Source: Obelidium mucronatum (taxonomy: Eukaryota; Chytridiomycota; Chytridiomycetes; Chytridiales; Chytriomycetaceae). From it: a DNA stretch of 64,000 bases. This document shows, one piece after another, positions 48,201 to 58,824 of this stretch. The notes beneath the pieces were generated by a model. The model did no database searches. It worked only from the letters and a program-made list of their open reading frames with translations, and was not told the DNA's origin. Location: positions 124,001 to 188,000 of the forward strand of contig JAIVFH010000049.1 in NCBI GenBank assembly GCA_025765595.1, given 5' to 3'. Every line of letters starts with the position of its first letter. The stretch's first letter is position 1. The translations under genes were made by a program, and so were the position numbers.

Positions 48201-48824
48201 TCCTACATTAAGGAGGAACTCAACCTCAAGACTGTTACCACGACTGCTGACGAAGCTGCTTACGGAGTCCGTTACGAACTGAAGCCCGACTTCAAGGTCC
48301 TTGGATCCAGACTTGGTAAAGACTTGGCCAAGGTCAAGAAAGCCTTGATGACCTTAAACCCAACACAAGTCGAACAATACGTTCAAACTCACAAGTTGGT
48401 GATTGAAGGTGTGGAGTTGGGAGAAGGCGATTTGGAAGTTGTTCGATTGTTTGACAACAGTTCTGATGCGGCTGGATCAAAGTTTGAAGCCAAGGCTCAA
48501 GGGGATGTTCTCGTTATTTTGGACGTGGCTGAAGATTTGGAGCTTGTCCAAGAAGGCTTGGCTCGTGAGCTTATCAACCGTGTGCAACGATTGCGAAAGA
48601 AGGCTGGGTTGCAGCCGGTGGATGATGTAGAATATCACTACACGATGACTGTTGACAAGGATGGAAAGTTGGCCAAGGCTATTGTGTCACAAAAGGAGTT
48701 TTTGGGCAAGGCCTTGAAGCAGGAATTGGTTGCCTGGAAGGGTGGCAACGGAAAGGAACTCATTATTGATGAAGAGCAGGAGATTGATGATGCTAAATTC
48801 CAATTGTATTTGGTTCGTGCTTGA
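45207..48824 (+). CDS. ILS1: Isoleucyl-tRNA synthetase, cytosolic
   Basis: About ten exons from ATG 45207 (first exon to 45398, second from 45448) code roughly 1,070 residues. Class I signatures are intact: [20 protein letters not shown] (HIGH site), [18 protein letters not shown], the editing-domain region [15 protein letters not shown] with [61 protein letters not shown] (KMSKS) and the anticodon-domain block [13 protein letters not shown]. There is no mitochondrial presequence. Within exons the conserved frame shifts three times by one surplus base, near 46135, 46178 and 46645; all lie in strongly conserved stretches and none can be removed as a usual intron. As the enzyme is essential, the gene is expected to be functional. 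It is convergent with TRM11, 91 bp apart. Confidence 0.93.
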
Positions 48825-48915
48825 TATATCGTGAATTAAAAAGATTGTTCTCAGTGATTCCGAATTGACATTGCAAAAACCAAAAAATTAACAAAATTCA
48901 CGAAGTTGTGAAATA

Positions 48916-50576
48916 TCACTCATTGAAGTAACCAGCCCTGAATTTTCGGTGTGCCGGATCATCAATTAGCGTCACAAGTCCATCGCCTTGCACCTTCATT
49001 TCTCCTTTATCCAAAGCGCCGCCCTTCTCAATTCCCCTTTCAATCTCAATCAACAGTTCGTCTAAATCTAAATCCGGTTCTTCTGTTCGCAACTTCTCCA
49101 TCACAATTAACCGCCTCGCCCATTTATTGAAGTTCTGCTCGCAGTTGTCAAGAAGCCGGAGTCTTTTGTGACGCGGGACGTCTTTGGGACTGTAGTTCTC
49201 AGTAATGGTTGGGAGCCAATAAACTAGGCGCCCTCCAGGAGTCAAGTATTTTGCAGCAAAGGAGATTAAGTCGGCCATCACTTCGTCTAGTTCATAAGGA
49301 ATGTATTGGGGCAGTTTATAGGACCCGTCACTGAAGCGAGATAAAGGTAAGAGGATAGTCAAAAACAAGGAAGAAAACTTAACGGATTTTGGATGCTTGT
49401 CTTCGGCGGGGATTTCGGGTTGACTGCAATCTTTTTTGCACCTGCACGGACGCCATAAGGTGGATCACATACAATCGCGTCCCAAAATTCGCATTCCCGC
49501 CAGGGATGATGAGCGATATCTGCAACTACAGTCCCAAGAATACGGTTTTCTAGTGCATATTGTCTTGCATTTGAGTCAATGTTCCGATTTTCTGACTTTC
49601 CACGAATTTGTCGGCCATCAATGTCAGCACCAATCGTATATGCACCAAAGTGGGAGCTTGTGAGAAGGAAGCTTCCAGTTCCAACAAATGGGTCCAGCAC
49701 TAGAGATCCTGGTTTCGCCTGTTTTTGACTTCAAGTCAGTCGGAATACAATCAACAAATTAACGTTTAGCCGGCAATCATACCAAAGCAACGTTTGCCAT
49801 AATTAAAGACAGTTCCGCATCCATCGACGTAGTCCCCAAGTAACCCCTCTTTTTCAAATCGTACTTTTGAATCAACCCACGACTACTTTCAGCCACAAAT
49901 GGGCCCCAATAAAGGCGCAACTGGCGCTTCAGAAATCGGCAAGCCACGTGTTGGAAAATCATGGAAGTCCTGATACAGCGTGAAAATCACATCTGGTGTC
50001 TTCATATCAATAGGGCCTTCGTATGGTAAGAATGAAAAGCGCTCAATGCATTCAATTTGTTGAGGTTTCGTGAGAGTATTTCCAAAAATTGTCACGTTGA
50101 ATTTGAAGGAGCTTTGAAGGTAGGGTTGGTGCTGTGATTGGTGCTGTTTGTAAACAAAACTGTCCAACAACAAATTTAAGTACCTTTTCCAGAGGAATTT
50201 CTTTAACTTTTTCAAGTAGCAAATCAAGTGTTTTTGCTTCTGCCCAGACTTCAACGACTTCTTTGATTAGAATTGAGCGATTCAAGAGTTTCTTTGCGTC
50301 GTCGGCAGACTTCATTCGAACAACAAGAAAAGGAGACTGATGGCAAAGGATTTAAGCTCATAAGTAAAAAAATGAAGAATGCCTTGGTATTTGAAAGGTA
50401 CCTCTTCAAGTAGTTCTGATGGGTCAAATTCGATTTCGACCTCTTCAATTATCGCCAATGCCCTCAGTTCTACACATTCACTCAGCTCAGCATAAAACTC
50501 AGAATATTAAACAGTTGCTACCGGCCAATCGAAAGTTTAAGTGGATCTGGGCAAAATAAAGAACAAATAACTTCAT
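48916..50576 (-). CDS. TRM11: tRNA (guanine10-N2)-methyltransferase catalytic subunit
   Basis: From ATG 50576 the N-terminus (MKLFVLYFAQIHLNFRL) and the THUMP-like part (VVRMKSADDAKKLLNRSILI) lead to the Rossmann methyltransferase: GPFVAESSRGLIQKYDLKKR, GTTSMDAELSLIMANVALAK, the SAM loop DPFVGTGSFL, the GADIDGRQIRGK acidic site and the catalytic DPPYGVRAG. It ends with YWLPTITENY, HKRLRLLDNCEQNFNKWARR and a short acidic tail. With Trm112 it makes m2G10 in cytosolic tRNAs. One surplus base near 49921-49925 separates two conserved blocks (PISEA and RLYWGPF), and another is likely near 50490-50500 in the N-terminal part. Several short introns are present. The inverted-repeat arm begins about 100 bp upstream of its start. 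Confidence 0.9.
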
Positions 50577-50598
50577 GTCGTTGCTGTTTATTATTCAA

Positions 50599-50621
50599 AA
50601 AAAAAAAAAAAAAAAAAAAAA
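50599..50621. repeat. Adenine run beside the inverted-repeat arm
   Basis: A run of about 23 A lies between the TRM11 start and the left inverted-repeat arm, followed by a few AAAG units. Confidence 0.7.
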
Positions 50622-50906
50622 GAAAGAAAAATTCAACCATTCCAAAATCTGTCAGCATTCAAGGCGGACAAGTTTTTCATGAATGTGCAATGCAAATATA
50701 AGAGATGGATTACATTGATGAAAGTTAACTATTCTTTCCGGAATAATACACACCATTCTTGAATCGGATTGTGCGAAGAGAGCGCCAACCTTTGATCAAT
50801 ATTCCTTGCATGCGGTGTGGTCCTACACAGGACACTCAGATTTGGTTTGGGTGCTGTTCTTTGCTGGAGCTCTAATATGTAACTCAACGGAAGGAAATAC
50901 ACAACT

Positions 50907-50976
50907 GGTTGTATAGTGTAGTGGTCATCACCCTGGTTTTTGATACCAGTAACCCCGGTTCGAATCGGGTACGACC
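50907..50976 (+). tRNA. tRNA-Gln(TTG), copy with a 1-nt gap in the T-stem
   Basis: A cloverleaf can be drawn: acceptor GGTTGTA/TACGACC, D-arm GTGTAGTGGTCATCAC, anticodon stem CTGGT/ACCAG with loop TTTTGAT (anticodon TTG) and T-loop TTCGAAT. The T-stem reads CCCGG against CGGG, one base short of the copy at 55475-55545, so this copy is 70 nt. It has no intron. It is either a slightly damaged copy or carries a sequencing deletion. Confidence 0.85.
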
Positions 50977-51050
50977 TTACAGAGTTTTTATTGCTTTGCT
51001 CTGTGCCAGCTTTGCAGCACTTTAGTATTTACATTGCCTAGCAGCAAAAG

Positions 51051-51123
51051 CGAGCGTACCAGGGGTCGAACCTGGAATCTCTTGATTCGTAGTCAAGCGC
51101 GGTAACCATTTTGCCATACGCCC
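51051..51123 (-). tRNA. tRNA-Arg(ACG)
   Basis: On the minus strand the acceptor GGGCGTA pairs with TACGCTC, followed by discriminator G. The anticodon stem CTTGA/TCAAG holds loop CTACGAA (anticodon ACG, read as ICG), and the T-arm is CCAGGTTCGACCCCTGG. It has no intron. It is identical to the copy at 55327-55399. Confidence 0.93.
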
Positions 51124-51329
51124 GTACGAACCGTCTTGATACATGGTATATAATTGCCTCATTGCTACGATTCACAGCACTTGAATACACCAAGACTCAT
51201 TGCATGGCAGGGCTTATGCTGACTTCCATGAGTTTTGCAAGTTCCATGGTGCATTTGCCCTCTCGGCATGATTCAGACCTTTTCGAAAAATGGTCCAAAT
51301 TTTGCACACATCAAATGAAGATTGCAAAG

Positions 51330-53290
51330 TATACCAAGGCTCCAGCCCAGTAGAATAGCTTGGTGCGTAAGCAAGTTTTTGTCGATGTCACCAACTTGGT
51401 GAACAACAACCATTCCATCAAGGAGGCATCCCAAACTGTCACTGCAAACCTCAGGCTACAGACACATGGAAAAGAATGAGGGACATTCCCACGGCAACCA
51501 GCGCTTCTCAGATGGTGAGGAACAAATGTTCACAGCCTTTCTTGAGGCAAGATCAATCTGCCACTGTCCAATGGCTCAAACAAACTTCATAGCGGGTCAC
51601 TGAAAACGATCATGCCAAGAATCCTGGTTCAACTTGGTTGGCAAAGGCATGGTATCCCAAGTTCATCAAGTGCCATTCAGATCTAGTTCGCCTCCGAACT
51701 ACAAAAGCTATAAGCAAGGCATGAACAGAGAACAGATGTCAAACCTGGGTGCAAAATCTCCCAACAAGCTTTAAACTCTGAAAGAACAGGTAACTGTTGC
51801 TCCTTGCTCAAGAAACCAGTTTCGCTGAACACAATCTTGCATGGTACTGAGCCTCTGGAGTTAGCTATTGTCTCTGGGCCTTGAATCTCGAGGTTTCCAA
51901 ATTTGGTTGGGAGGACATGAATGTCCAAAACTTGCTCTCCTGACGCTCATCACAAAATTTCAACTCAGGGATCCTATGCCGGGTGGACGTCCGAGGGATT
52001 TGCAGTGTACCAACATCTAAAAGAATAAAAAACGCATTGTCGTGATGATCATGGGATTGACGTGCCAGAAACTGTTGGATCTGAGTTGGATCTGATGTCC
52101 ATCTGACACACAACACTACTGCACATAAGATTTGGCATCAGATGTCTGCTTTGCATCAGACAATCCCTTGTCCAAATAATACGTTAATTTATAATGGATG
52201 CTTGCAGTTGGGTGCTGTGCGATCAACATTCCTGCCAATGACAGATTGGCACAAACTTCAATCTTGATCTGAGAAATGACAGGGAAGTCCTGTGCATATA
52301 TCATACTTTCTTATAATATGCATTCAAAAACACATTTTGAATGTTTGATGGGGCGCGTGTTGGTCTTTTGGTGGATATGTTGGTTCTTCCCAAGAAATGG
52401 ATCTTCCACATACAACCAGCAAACTTAAGAAACATACCAAGGGTTAATTCCATTTGTGACAGGCCTGTCACAGATGGAATGAGGCTGGCAATTTTGCCTT
52501 TGGAGCCAATTATCTTGCTGGGACGGGCAACTGCAGTGCTGACCAGAGCCCAACCTTGGCGTCCACAGGACTACTGACACCCTTGACCACTGCGTCAAGC
52601 TTGGCATCACCGGCTTCTTCCTACCTGCAAACACTACACATTTCTTGCAGCTGCTGGATGAGGTGATTTTTGCAAATTTAAAGCAGACAATTGTATGCCT
52701 TTCCAACAGAAACAGAGCTTTCGGATCTGTAACTGTGCATCCCTCCGGGAAGAACTGCTTCCAATTACTCTGGAAGCTTGAAACTCAATTCAGCCTGAAT
52801 AGATCCAATCTGCTTTCAAGCTACGGGTAAAAATCATCCTGGAAAATGGGTCACTCAAAATTTGCGACCCTTCCACTCTTGCCAAAGCCTGCAATCCTGA
52901 GGCCTCCAAGTTCCTTGAGGTCTTCAAGACTTTGGGAACAGCTTTACGAGTGAAGAAAGTTGCAGCAAAGGGTGATTCAGTTGTCAAGACCAACAGAGTT
53001 TATTTGTTTGAAGAACTCCACCAGGAACAGCATGCAGCTGTTGAAGTCAAGGAATCAAAGCAAAAAGCGTCAAAAGAAAAGAAAGAGAATTGAAAGGCAC
53101 ATCAAAAGAGGGTGGGAGCAACCAAATTGGCTGCCAAAGATGCGAAAAACCTCTCACGGAGAAACAGCTGCTCCAAGATCTGGCAGCAATCCAGCGGGAC
53201 TTTTGCAGTATTTTTACCTAAATTATTTTGTTGTTGATTTAGTGCCAAAGATCTGTCTTGGAAGTGTCTTTGCCACTTTTTTGTAACCCT
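51330..53290 (+). pseudogene. Decayed coding DNA inside the inverted-repeat block, probably transposon-derived
   Basis: The plus strand carries stretches with protein-like composition broken by many stops and frame changes. The longest readable pieces are near 52341-52577 and 52800-53090, where a lysine/glutamate-rich helical end follows NPEASKFLEVFKTLGTALRV. I do not recognise a catalytic triad or named transposase family. Its position between inverted tRNA-bearing arms and its decay suggest an old mobile-element gene. None of the short open frames here should be taken as a gene. Confidence 0.4.
52450..52477. repeat. 28-nt near-perfect palindrome
   Basis: The core TGTGACAGGCCTGTCACA (52455-52472) is a perfect inverted repeat, and flanking bases extend the pairing with one mismatched pair. 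It lies in the decayed coding block and could be a protein-binding dyad or a hairpin remnant of a mobile element. Confidence 0.7.
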
Positions 53291-53523
53291 ATTTTTTGGT
53301 GTAAAATTTTTCTTTTCCCCAATTTATGGCATTTGACCCAGAATTTTCATAAGCAATTTTTTGGGATGATATCAGTATCAGTACTATTATCCTTGGTTTT
53401 GGTTTGGGGTTGAATTGAAACATCATACAGTTGTTACATTTTCTGAGATAGTCACCTCATTATTTGTTTTTTGGCAAGCAGGCTGTATTCTAATAAAATT
53501 TTTTCTTTTAATATGTTATAATA

Positions 53524-54527
53524 GACATGTGCCGGATTTTTTCAAATAGTGATAAACATCGCTGTATTGCGATCGCTCATCGATGTTTTGAGCTGTACCG
53601 TAATTATCGGTAACTTGCGATATATATCTATCGATAAATAAAGAAACGTATAATCAATTACAATAATCTCTTTATTTTGCGATATTGTCACGATAAAATA
53701 TCATACAACATCGCTATCATGCGAAAGCCAAAAAAACACACCAAGACACAACTGAAACACATCCAGCTTGGTCCAAAACACATTTAAGCCAACTAATCCA
53801 ATGTTTAAGGTAACTTTCCCCCATACTCCTCAGCAAAGATTCCAACTCTCCTTTGTCTGATTCTTGAAGTTACAAACCCATTTTTTCCTAGAAACTATAG
53901 TCCTTTTTCTTTGAGGTATGTTCCTTTGAAGTCCTTTTGCAGTTCTATTCTTGCGCAGAAGGGATCGCTTTTGGCAGGCTTCATCGACTCCACTTCTTCA
54001 ACCTGGAAACTAGATAGCGGCCGTGGATGTGAACAAAGTTCTAGTTAACTAGCAATTCTTAAGTATCTGCGATGTGACTTACCAATGAGGTTTGGTTTAG
54101 TGAGGTGAGGTGAGTTTCAAAGATGGTATGTCAGCTTCACCTTCACCGCTTTCACCGCTTTCACCTTCTTGTTCATCTGCAAGCTTCAAGATTGGACTTG
54201 AGCTTCATGGCGTCCGTTCACTGTGCGCAGTTAGTTTCAGATATATTTAATAAATTTTATTTACCATTTATTTTTTTTTTTTTACGATCTTTGGGTATCT
54301 TTTTTCTCTCTGTCTTTGTTAAGTTAAACTTATTATTTAGTAAGGAGAATCTAACATTTCTTTTGGAAGGTCAATTCTGAAGACCTTTTTCAGGATTGTT
54401 TTTTTTTATTGATAATCAAATCAGGAAACGCTACAGCGATAATTTCCAATAAAACACGGTAAAAATATATCAGTTATTTTGCGTTTGTTTAGTGTTGATT
54501 GATGTGCGGTAAAATCCAGCACATGTC
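53524..54527. mobile_element. TA-flanked ~1.0-kb element with imperfect terminal inverted repeats
   Basis: The left end GACATGTGCCGGATTTT and the right end AAAATCCAGCACATGTC are inverted copies with one mismatch, and each is bordered by TA, as for Tc1/mariner-type insertions. The interior has no transposase frame. It holds an AT-rich zone rich in CGAT words (53570-53720) and short tandem GAGGT and TTCACC units near 54100-54170. It is best read as a non-autonomous (MITE-like) element; the superfamily is inferred only from the TA flanks and the terminal repeats. Confidence 0.6.
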
Positions 54528-55149
54528 TAATATAATCCGCTTTACATATTTATTCTGTTACAAAGTGAGTTAAATAATAAAGAGAGAGAGGCTCTTCGAC
54601 CATGATTGGACAAGTGGTTGGTCAGTGGCAGCAGTTGGCACAAATTGCTGGTGCAAAATGTTGGCGCAAAGTGAATACCCCTTTTTTCCATTTCAAGTAA
54701 AAAGCACAATAAATATTGAGTTTTCACTGTAAATTCTGTAGCCAAAGGAATTTGCATTCTGCTACTTCTTTATTCTACGTAGGCCCCACTTATCAGCAAC
54801 TGCAGTTCAGCAACATCATTTGAAATTCAAATGGGAAGATATCCTTTCTTTATTAGGCTATATTGTAAAAAGGTTCAATCAAACAGTGAATCTTGCCAGT
54901 TTTATTTAATTATCTGACAGGATGCACCTTGCTAGTAGAGTCAGTCATGCCCTTCAAACACAACCTTGTGGGGACGCCTTGCAGGCCATAGGCTGTTTGT
55001 CATGTACTGGTCATTTGGAATACAAAGTGTTTATTTAATAAAACTCCATAAAGGACGGTGTTGAAGTGAAAGAATGATGATAAAGTACACACACCTGGTA
55101 ATATGTGGAACTGAAAGTGTTATCTTGTCCAAATCACCAGGTCTTCTGG
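54528..55149. other. Gene-free spacer between the TA-flanked element and the right inverted-repeat arm
   Basis: About 620 bp of AT-rich sequence with only short chance frames on either strand; I see no tRNA, splice pattern or repeat beyond its two borders. Confidence 0.5.
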
Positions 55150-55326
55150 TTTGGACCATTTTTTGAAAAAGGTCTGAATCATGCCGAGTGGGCAAATGCA
55201 CCATGGAACTTGCAAAACTCATGGAAGTCAGCATAAGCCCTGCCATGCAATGAGTCTTGGTGTATTCAAGTGCTGTGAATCGTAGCAATGAGGCAATTAT
55301 ATACCATGTATCAAGAAGTTTCGTAC

Positions 55327-55399
55327 GGGCGTATGGCAAAATGGTTACCGCGCTTGACTACGAATCAAGAGATTCCAGGTTCGACCCCTGGTACGCTCG
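55327..55399 (+). tRNA. tRNA-Arg(ACG)
   Basis: The same cloverleaf as the minus-strand copy at 51051-51123: acceptor GGGCGTA/TACGCTC, loop CTACGAA with anticodon ACG, no intron. A run of T follows shortly after the gene (GCTTTTGC), a weak RNA polymerase III stop. Confidence 0.93.
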
Positions 55400-55474
55400 C
55401 TTTTGCTGCTAGGCAATGTAAATACTGAAGTGCTGCAAAGCTGGCCACAGAGCAAAGCAATAAAAACCCTGTAA

Positions 55475-55545
55475 GGTCGTACCCGGATTCGAACCGGGGT
55501 TACTGGTATCAAAAACCAGGGTGATGACCACTACACTATACAACC
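55475..55545 (-). tRNA. tRNA-Gln(TTG), intact copy
   Basis: On the minus strand the gene starts GGTTGTA and ends TACGACC. The anticodon loop is TTTTGAT, and the T-stem CCCGG/CCGGG is fully paired. At 71 nt it is one base longer than the copy at 50907-50976. Confidence 0.93.
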
Positions 55546-55787
55546 AGTTGTGTATTCATTCCGTTGAGTTACATATTAGAGCTCCAGCAAAGAACAGCAC
55601 CCAAACCAAATCTGAGTGTCCTGTGTAGGACCACACCGCATGCAAGGAATATTGATCAAAGGTTGGCGCTCTCTTCGCACAATCCGATTCAAGAATGGTG
55701 TGTATTATTCCGGAAAGAATAGTTAACTTTCATCAATGTAATCCATCTCTTATATTTGCATTGCACATTCATGAAAAAGAATCAGAC

Positions 55788-57565
55788 TTATAAGAGCTCA
55801 TAAGCCAAAATAAAACACTCTTCCAACAACGCCTTCAGCTGTGCCTGGCCATTTGACGGTGCGCCCCCTTCAGCATTTGTAAACTTTCCATCTTCATCGC
55901 GGTCCATGTCAATTTCCTCCAAAACAACCAGATGGGTGCGGATTCCATATTCTTGGCGTTCGAACTTGTCCGCTTCGAATACTGACACTTCGCCACCGGT
56001 GCGGATACGGTCGGCAATGGTTTTGTTGCGTTCGTTGCGAAGTGTGGTGAGAGCTTTCTTCAGTGATACCAACCGGTCATGAGTTGGCTGGAGTGTTGGA
56101 TCCAAAGTTTCAATGAGACCAAACGCTTTACCCACAGCAGAAAGGCCTGAGCGAACCATTGAGGCGAGGGAGGACGATCCATTGTCAATAACATCGGCCG
56201 CACCTTTGGTACCAGTTTTAATGAATTTGTAACCGTCGCTCAGGGTTTCGCTGATTGTGTGGAGTGCGGGACCGGATGCCAAGAGGTCGGCCTTGTTGTT
56301 AGTTGCAACAGATTTGGCTGAAGAGGACGTAGCAGTAGGAGTAGTGACGTTCAACGATTCCAAGACTCCAGAAACGCGGCCAATAAGAGTTTCTACCTCA
56401 CTGGACTTTTCTTGTTTGGACTCTCGGTTCTCAAGCTCCACAATGCATTCATGAATTAAGTCGTATGCTTCTTCCAGCATTTCGTGAAGAATGGCTTGAC
56501 CTTGGGGAATAACAAGGGGGTGCGACTCGTCAACAAAGGAGCCTTGCTTTTGAAGATTTGCGATGCCGTCCACGTGGAATTGGAGGGAGGTAAGCTCCAA
56601 CGGCTCCACTTCCTCCTGAGTGTAGAGGGCTGATTTGAACTGTTTCAAAGCGCGGATAACATTTTCAAGACGGATCTGAACTGGAATGAGCTGCTTGTCG
56701 ACTGCACATAAATAAGGATTAATAAGGAGCTGGGAGCATCCAAGGTATCCGAGAATTAAATAGTGGAAACTCACCAACAGGATCAGCTTCATTAATCATT
56801 CTTACTAAACGATAGCACTTCGCCAATAGGTTGGCGACGACAGCTTGACCAGAAGGAACTCGATCACCAGTCTTCCAGTTTTCAGGTACAAACTTTCCAT
56901 CAATAACATGCTTTTCTTCAATTTCGTGCAACCGGCGTTGTGCTTCCACGAGTTCTTCTTCAAAGAGATCTTTTTCATCTTGGTCATTTGGTAAGGGAGA
57001 TGCGAGGACTTCCACTTTCTGAGAGTAAATATCTTCAAGACGGATACGGATGTCAGCAAGGGCATCGTAGATTGGTACTACAGCATCGTCCACACGCCAG
57101 AGAGGGCGAATTAACGTGTCAAAAGAGCCCCAGATTGTATCGATTTGTTTGGTGAGCTGTGTTCAAAGATTGTGTGAGTCATGGTGAATGTGGGTTGTGA
57201 GTCAGGAATACAGTACCATTTGCTTCTCCCGTTCAAGCTTGGCAATTGCAGTTTCATACGAAAGATTTGCTCTCCAAATGCGCTCCGCAAAGGATTGAAC
57301 ATCGACAAACGGTGGGTTTCCGTGGCGCTTGAAGGCAGCAAGTTCTGAAAAAAAAAGTGGCACACACCGTGTCAATTATTGCCGCTCATGTAGTGCTGAC
57401 TTTGAGAAGAAGTGAAATACCTTGAGAAAGAGAGGCGAGATCATTGTGTATTGTTTGTGTGGATGCAATGGAAGCAGTCGAGAATGACTTTCCGGGAGTT
57501 TTGCCAGCAATAACAACTGGCGTTTCTTGGACGGTGACAGTCGCGTGTACAGAGTCGCCTTGCAT
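55788..57565 (-). CDS. DUF2408-family protein
   Basis: Four exons, 57565-57421, 57344-57217, 57156-56775 and 56701-55788, code 522 residues with consistent phases. The protein is helical and carries the DUF2408 pattern (conserved fungal domain of unknown function): DDAVVPIYDALADIRIRLED opening, then repeated units ending in a DGKF/GSF turn, a P-x-GQA motif and a leucine-rich helix. The clearest are HVIDGKFVPENW..VPSGQAVVANLLAKCY, GSFVDESHPLVIPQGQAIL and EDGKFTNAEGG..GQAQLKALLEECF. A serine/threonine-rich linker separates the second and third. There is no membrane segment or signal peptide. The biochemical role is unknown; I give only the family. Confidence 0.7.
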
Positions 57566-57767
57566 TTTGTATATACTGTGTTTGACTTTGTCGGTTTGTG
57601 GGATACTTTTTTGGGTGGAGAAAACACGTCTTTTTATCAGAGTGGTGTGTGAGGATGAGTCATCTCAACACATTCAGAGTGAACTTTGAATATAAGAGGA
57701 GCACAACGCCGGGAGCTCCTATCCTTTATTTGCTTTCGTCACATCAAAGGTAAGCAACGAAATGACA

Positions 57768-58353
57768 TCAGTGCTTGAGTTTGGCGAGCTTTTCCTTGTC
57801 CTGCAAAACCAAAAAGAAATCACAATTAGACAAATAAACCATAGGGAAAGCACGATTAGAAAAACATAATCGACGGAAACGGTGATCGTGAAAATGAATG
57901 CACAACGTACTTGCTGACGGAAGTAGTTCTCCTCGTTGGCCTAATAGTTCGTTCTTCAGTAAAACAAAACAACACGTTTTCGGCTCACCGATTCCTTCTT
58001 GGAGAAAGCAGAGTGGCTGGCATTTGAGCTTGTCAAGCCAGCAGCATCGATTGGAGACAGCTTTGGAGCAGTCTCAATAGCAGCTTCGAGAGCAGCAGCG
58101 GCCGCAGCCTGCTCAGTAGTTTTTTTGGCGAGGTCCTTGCGAAGTTTGGCAATCAACTACAAAGCGGTTGTTGCTTTTGGTGAGCAGGTGGTTCCTTGCA
58201 TTTAAATGCGCTACGACCCACCTCGGCATCGTGTTCGTGGACGTATTGGGCTTCGGCGGCAGCTTCCTTCTCTGCAAACTTTCCAGTAGTTGAGTACATT
58301 GCGGACCGAGCGGTGCGGGAAACAGGGGCAATTGCACGAACGATTCTCTGCAT
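57768..58353 (-). CDS. INH1: Mitochondrial ATP synthase inhibitor (IF1-like) with two inhibitor-type segments
   Basis: Four exons, 58353-58222, 58156-57989, 57940-57911 and 57800-57768, code 120 residues. The N-terminus (MQRIVRAIAPVSRTARSAMY) is a typical mitochondrial presequence. The mature part opens with KFAEKEAAAEAQYVHEHDAE followed by LIAKLRKDLAKK, the F-x-x-(K/R)E...E..Y pattern by which IF1 blocks F1-ATPase. A second, similar unit (AFSKKESANEENYFRQQ, then DKEKLAKLKH) forms the C-terminus, split over the last three exons. Known fungal IF1 has one such unit. Alternative splicing that drops a segment is possible. The gene is head-to-head with a small probable mitochondrial gene 197 bp away. 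Confidence 0.7.
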
Positions 58354-58549
58354 TTTTGGTGTTTTTCTGAGTTTTTCGTAATATTTAAATATTTCGTGAT
58401 CTTCTTTTGCGTTCTTCTTGCCAGCTTGAAGAGCTTTACAGTTGACTCTGAATTAGCTGCGCTTTGCACATCTGAGTTGTTGTTCGAGGTGTTTCAAATC
58501 CACAACGACCTCCTTTTTTTGCGCAACAGAACCTCTTAAAAAATTAATT

Positions 58550-58824
58550 ATGTCGTTGAAGCGATTTGCCTTTGGAGCCTCTGCTATTGGTAAACACCAG
58601 CCAGGGATTTTCGAGCCTCTTTTGTGGTTAATGAAAACTGTTACACCGTAGCCGTTGCGACCGTTGCCCCTGTTTATTGGGCTCGCTCAGTTGGACCAAC
58701 CAATCACCCAAACTTGACCATCCAGCCCTTTGTCCTCCCTGAAACTTTTTCCAAGCCACTCTATAACCAAGGATTTCTCGCGAATGCTTTCGATCCCGAC
58801 ACATATCGAACATTCCAGTTGTAA
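58550..58824 (+). CDS. Small two-exon protein, possible mitochondrial membrane peptide, copy 1
   Basis: Exons 58550-58589 and 58652-58824 code 70 residues. The N-terminus is basic with a short hydrophobic segment (FAFGASAIAVATVAPVYW), followed by a polar tail rich in proline and aromatic residues. I do not recognise it. Its size, basic start and divergent placement next to the IF1 gene suggest a mitochondrial inner-membrane or respiratory-complex accessory peptide, which is inference. A gene of the same layout lies 330 bp downstream. Confidence 0.55.

Larger units (their letters stand above)
50672..51298 (+). repeat. Left arm of a ~630-bp inverted repeat carrying two tRNA genes
   Basis: From TTTTTCATGAATGTGC to the stretch ending ATGGTCCAAA, this arm matches the reverse complement of 55150-55780 almost base for base by eye. 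It contains tRNA-Gln and tRNA-Arg in opposite orientations. The visible differences are single-base losses (for instance in the tRNA-Gln T-stem and in CTGTG(G)CCAGC) and a few substitutions. Sequence outside both ends diverges at once. Confidence 0.88.
55150..55780 (-). repeat. Right arm of the ~630-bp inverted repeat carrying two tRNA genes
   Basis: This is the reverse complement of the left arm at 50672-51298. It holds the same two tRNA genes in mirrored order and keeps the complete tRNA-Gln T-stem, so it looks like the better-preserved copy. The arm ends directly at the 3' end of the DUF2408 gene (stop codon at 55788-55790). Confidence 0.88.

Noticed and set aside
51111..51353. 80-residue open frame next to tRNA-Arg, with a copy at 55031-55339
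   Set aside because: The pair is duplicated only because it lies in the inverted-repeat arms, it overlaps a tRNA gene, and the C-terminal ends diverge at the arm border.
51330..55149. CRISPR-like or tandem array in the repeat-rich block
   Set aside because: No regularly spaced direct repeats were found; only inverted repeats and a few short tandem units occur, and the host is eukaryotic.
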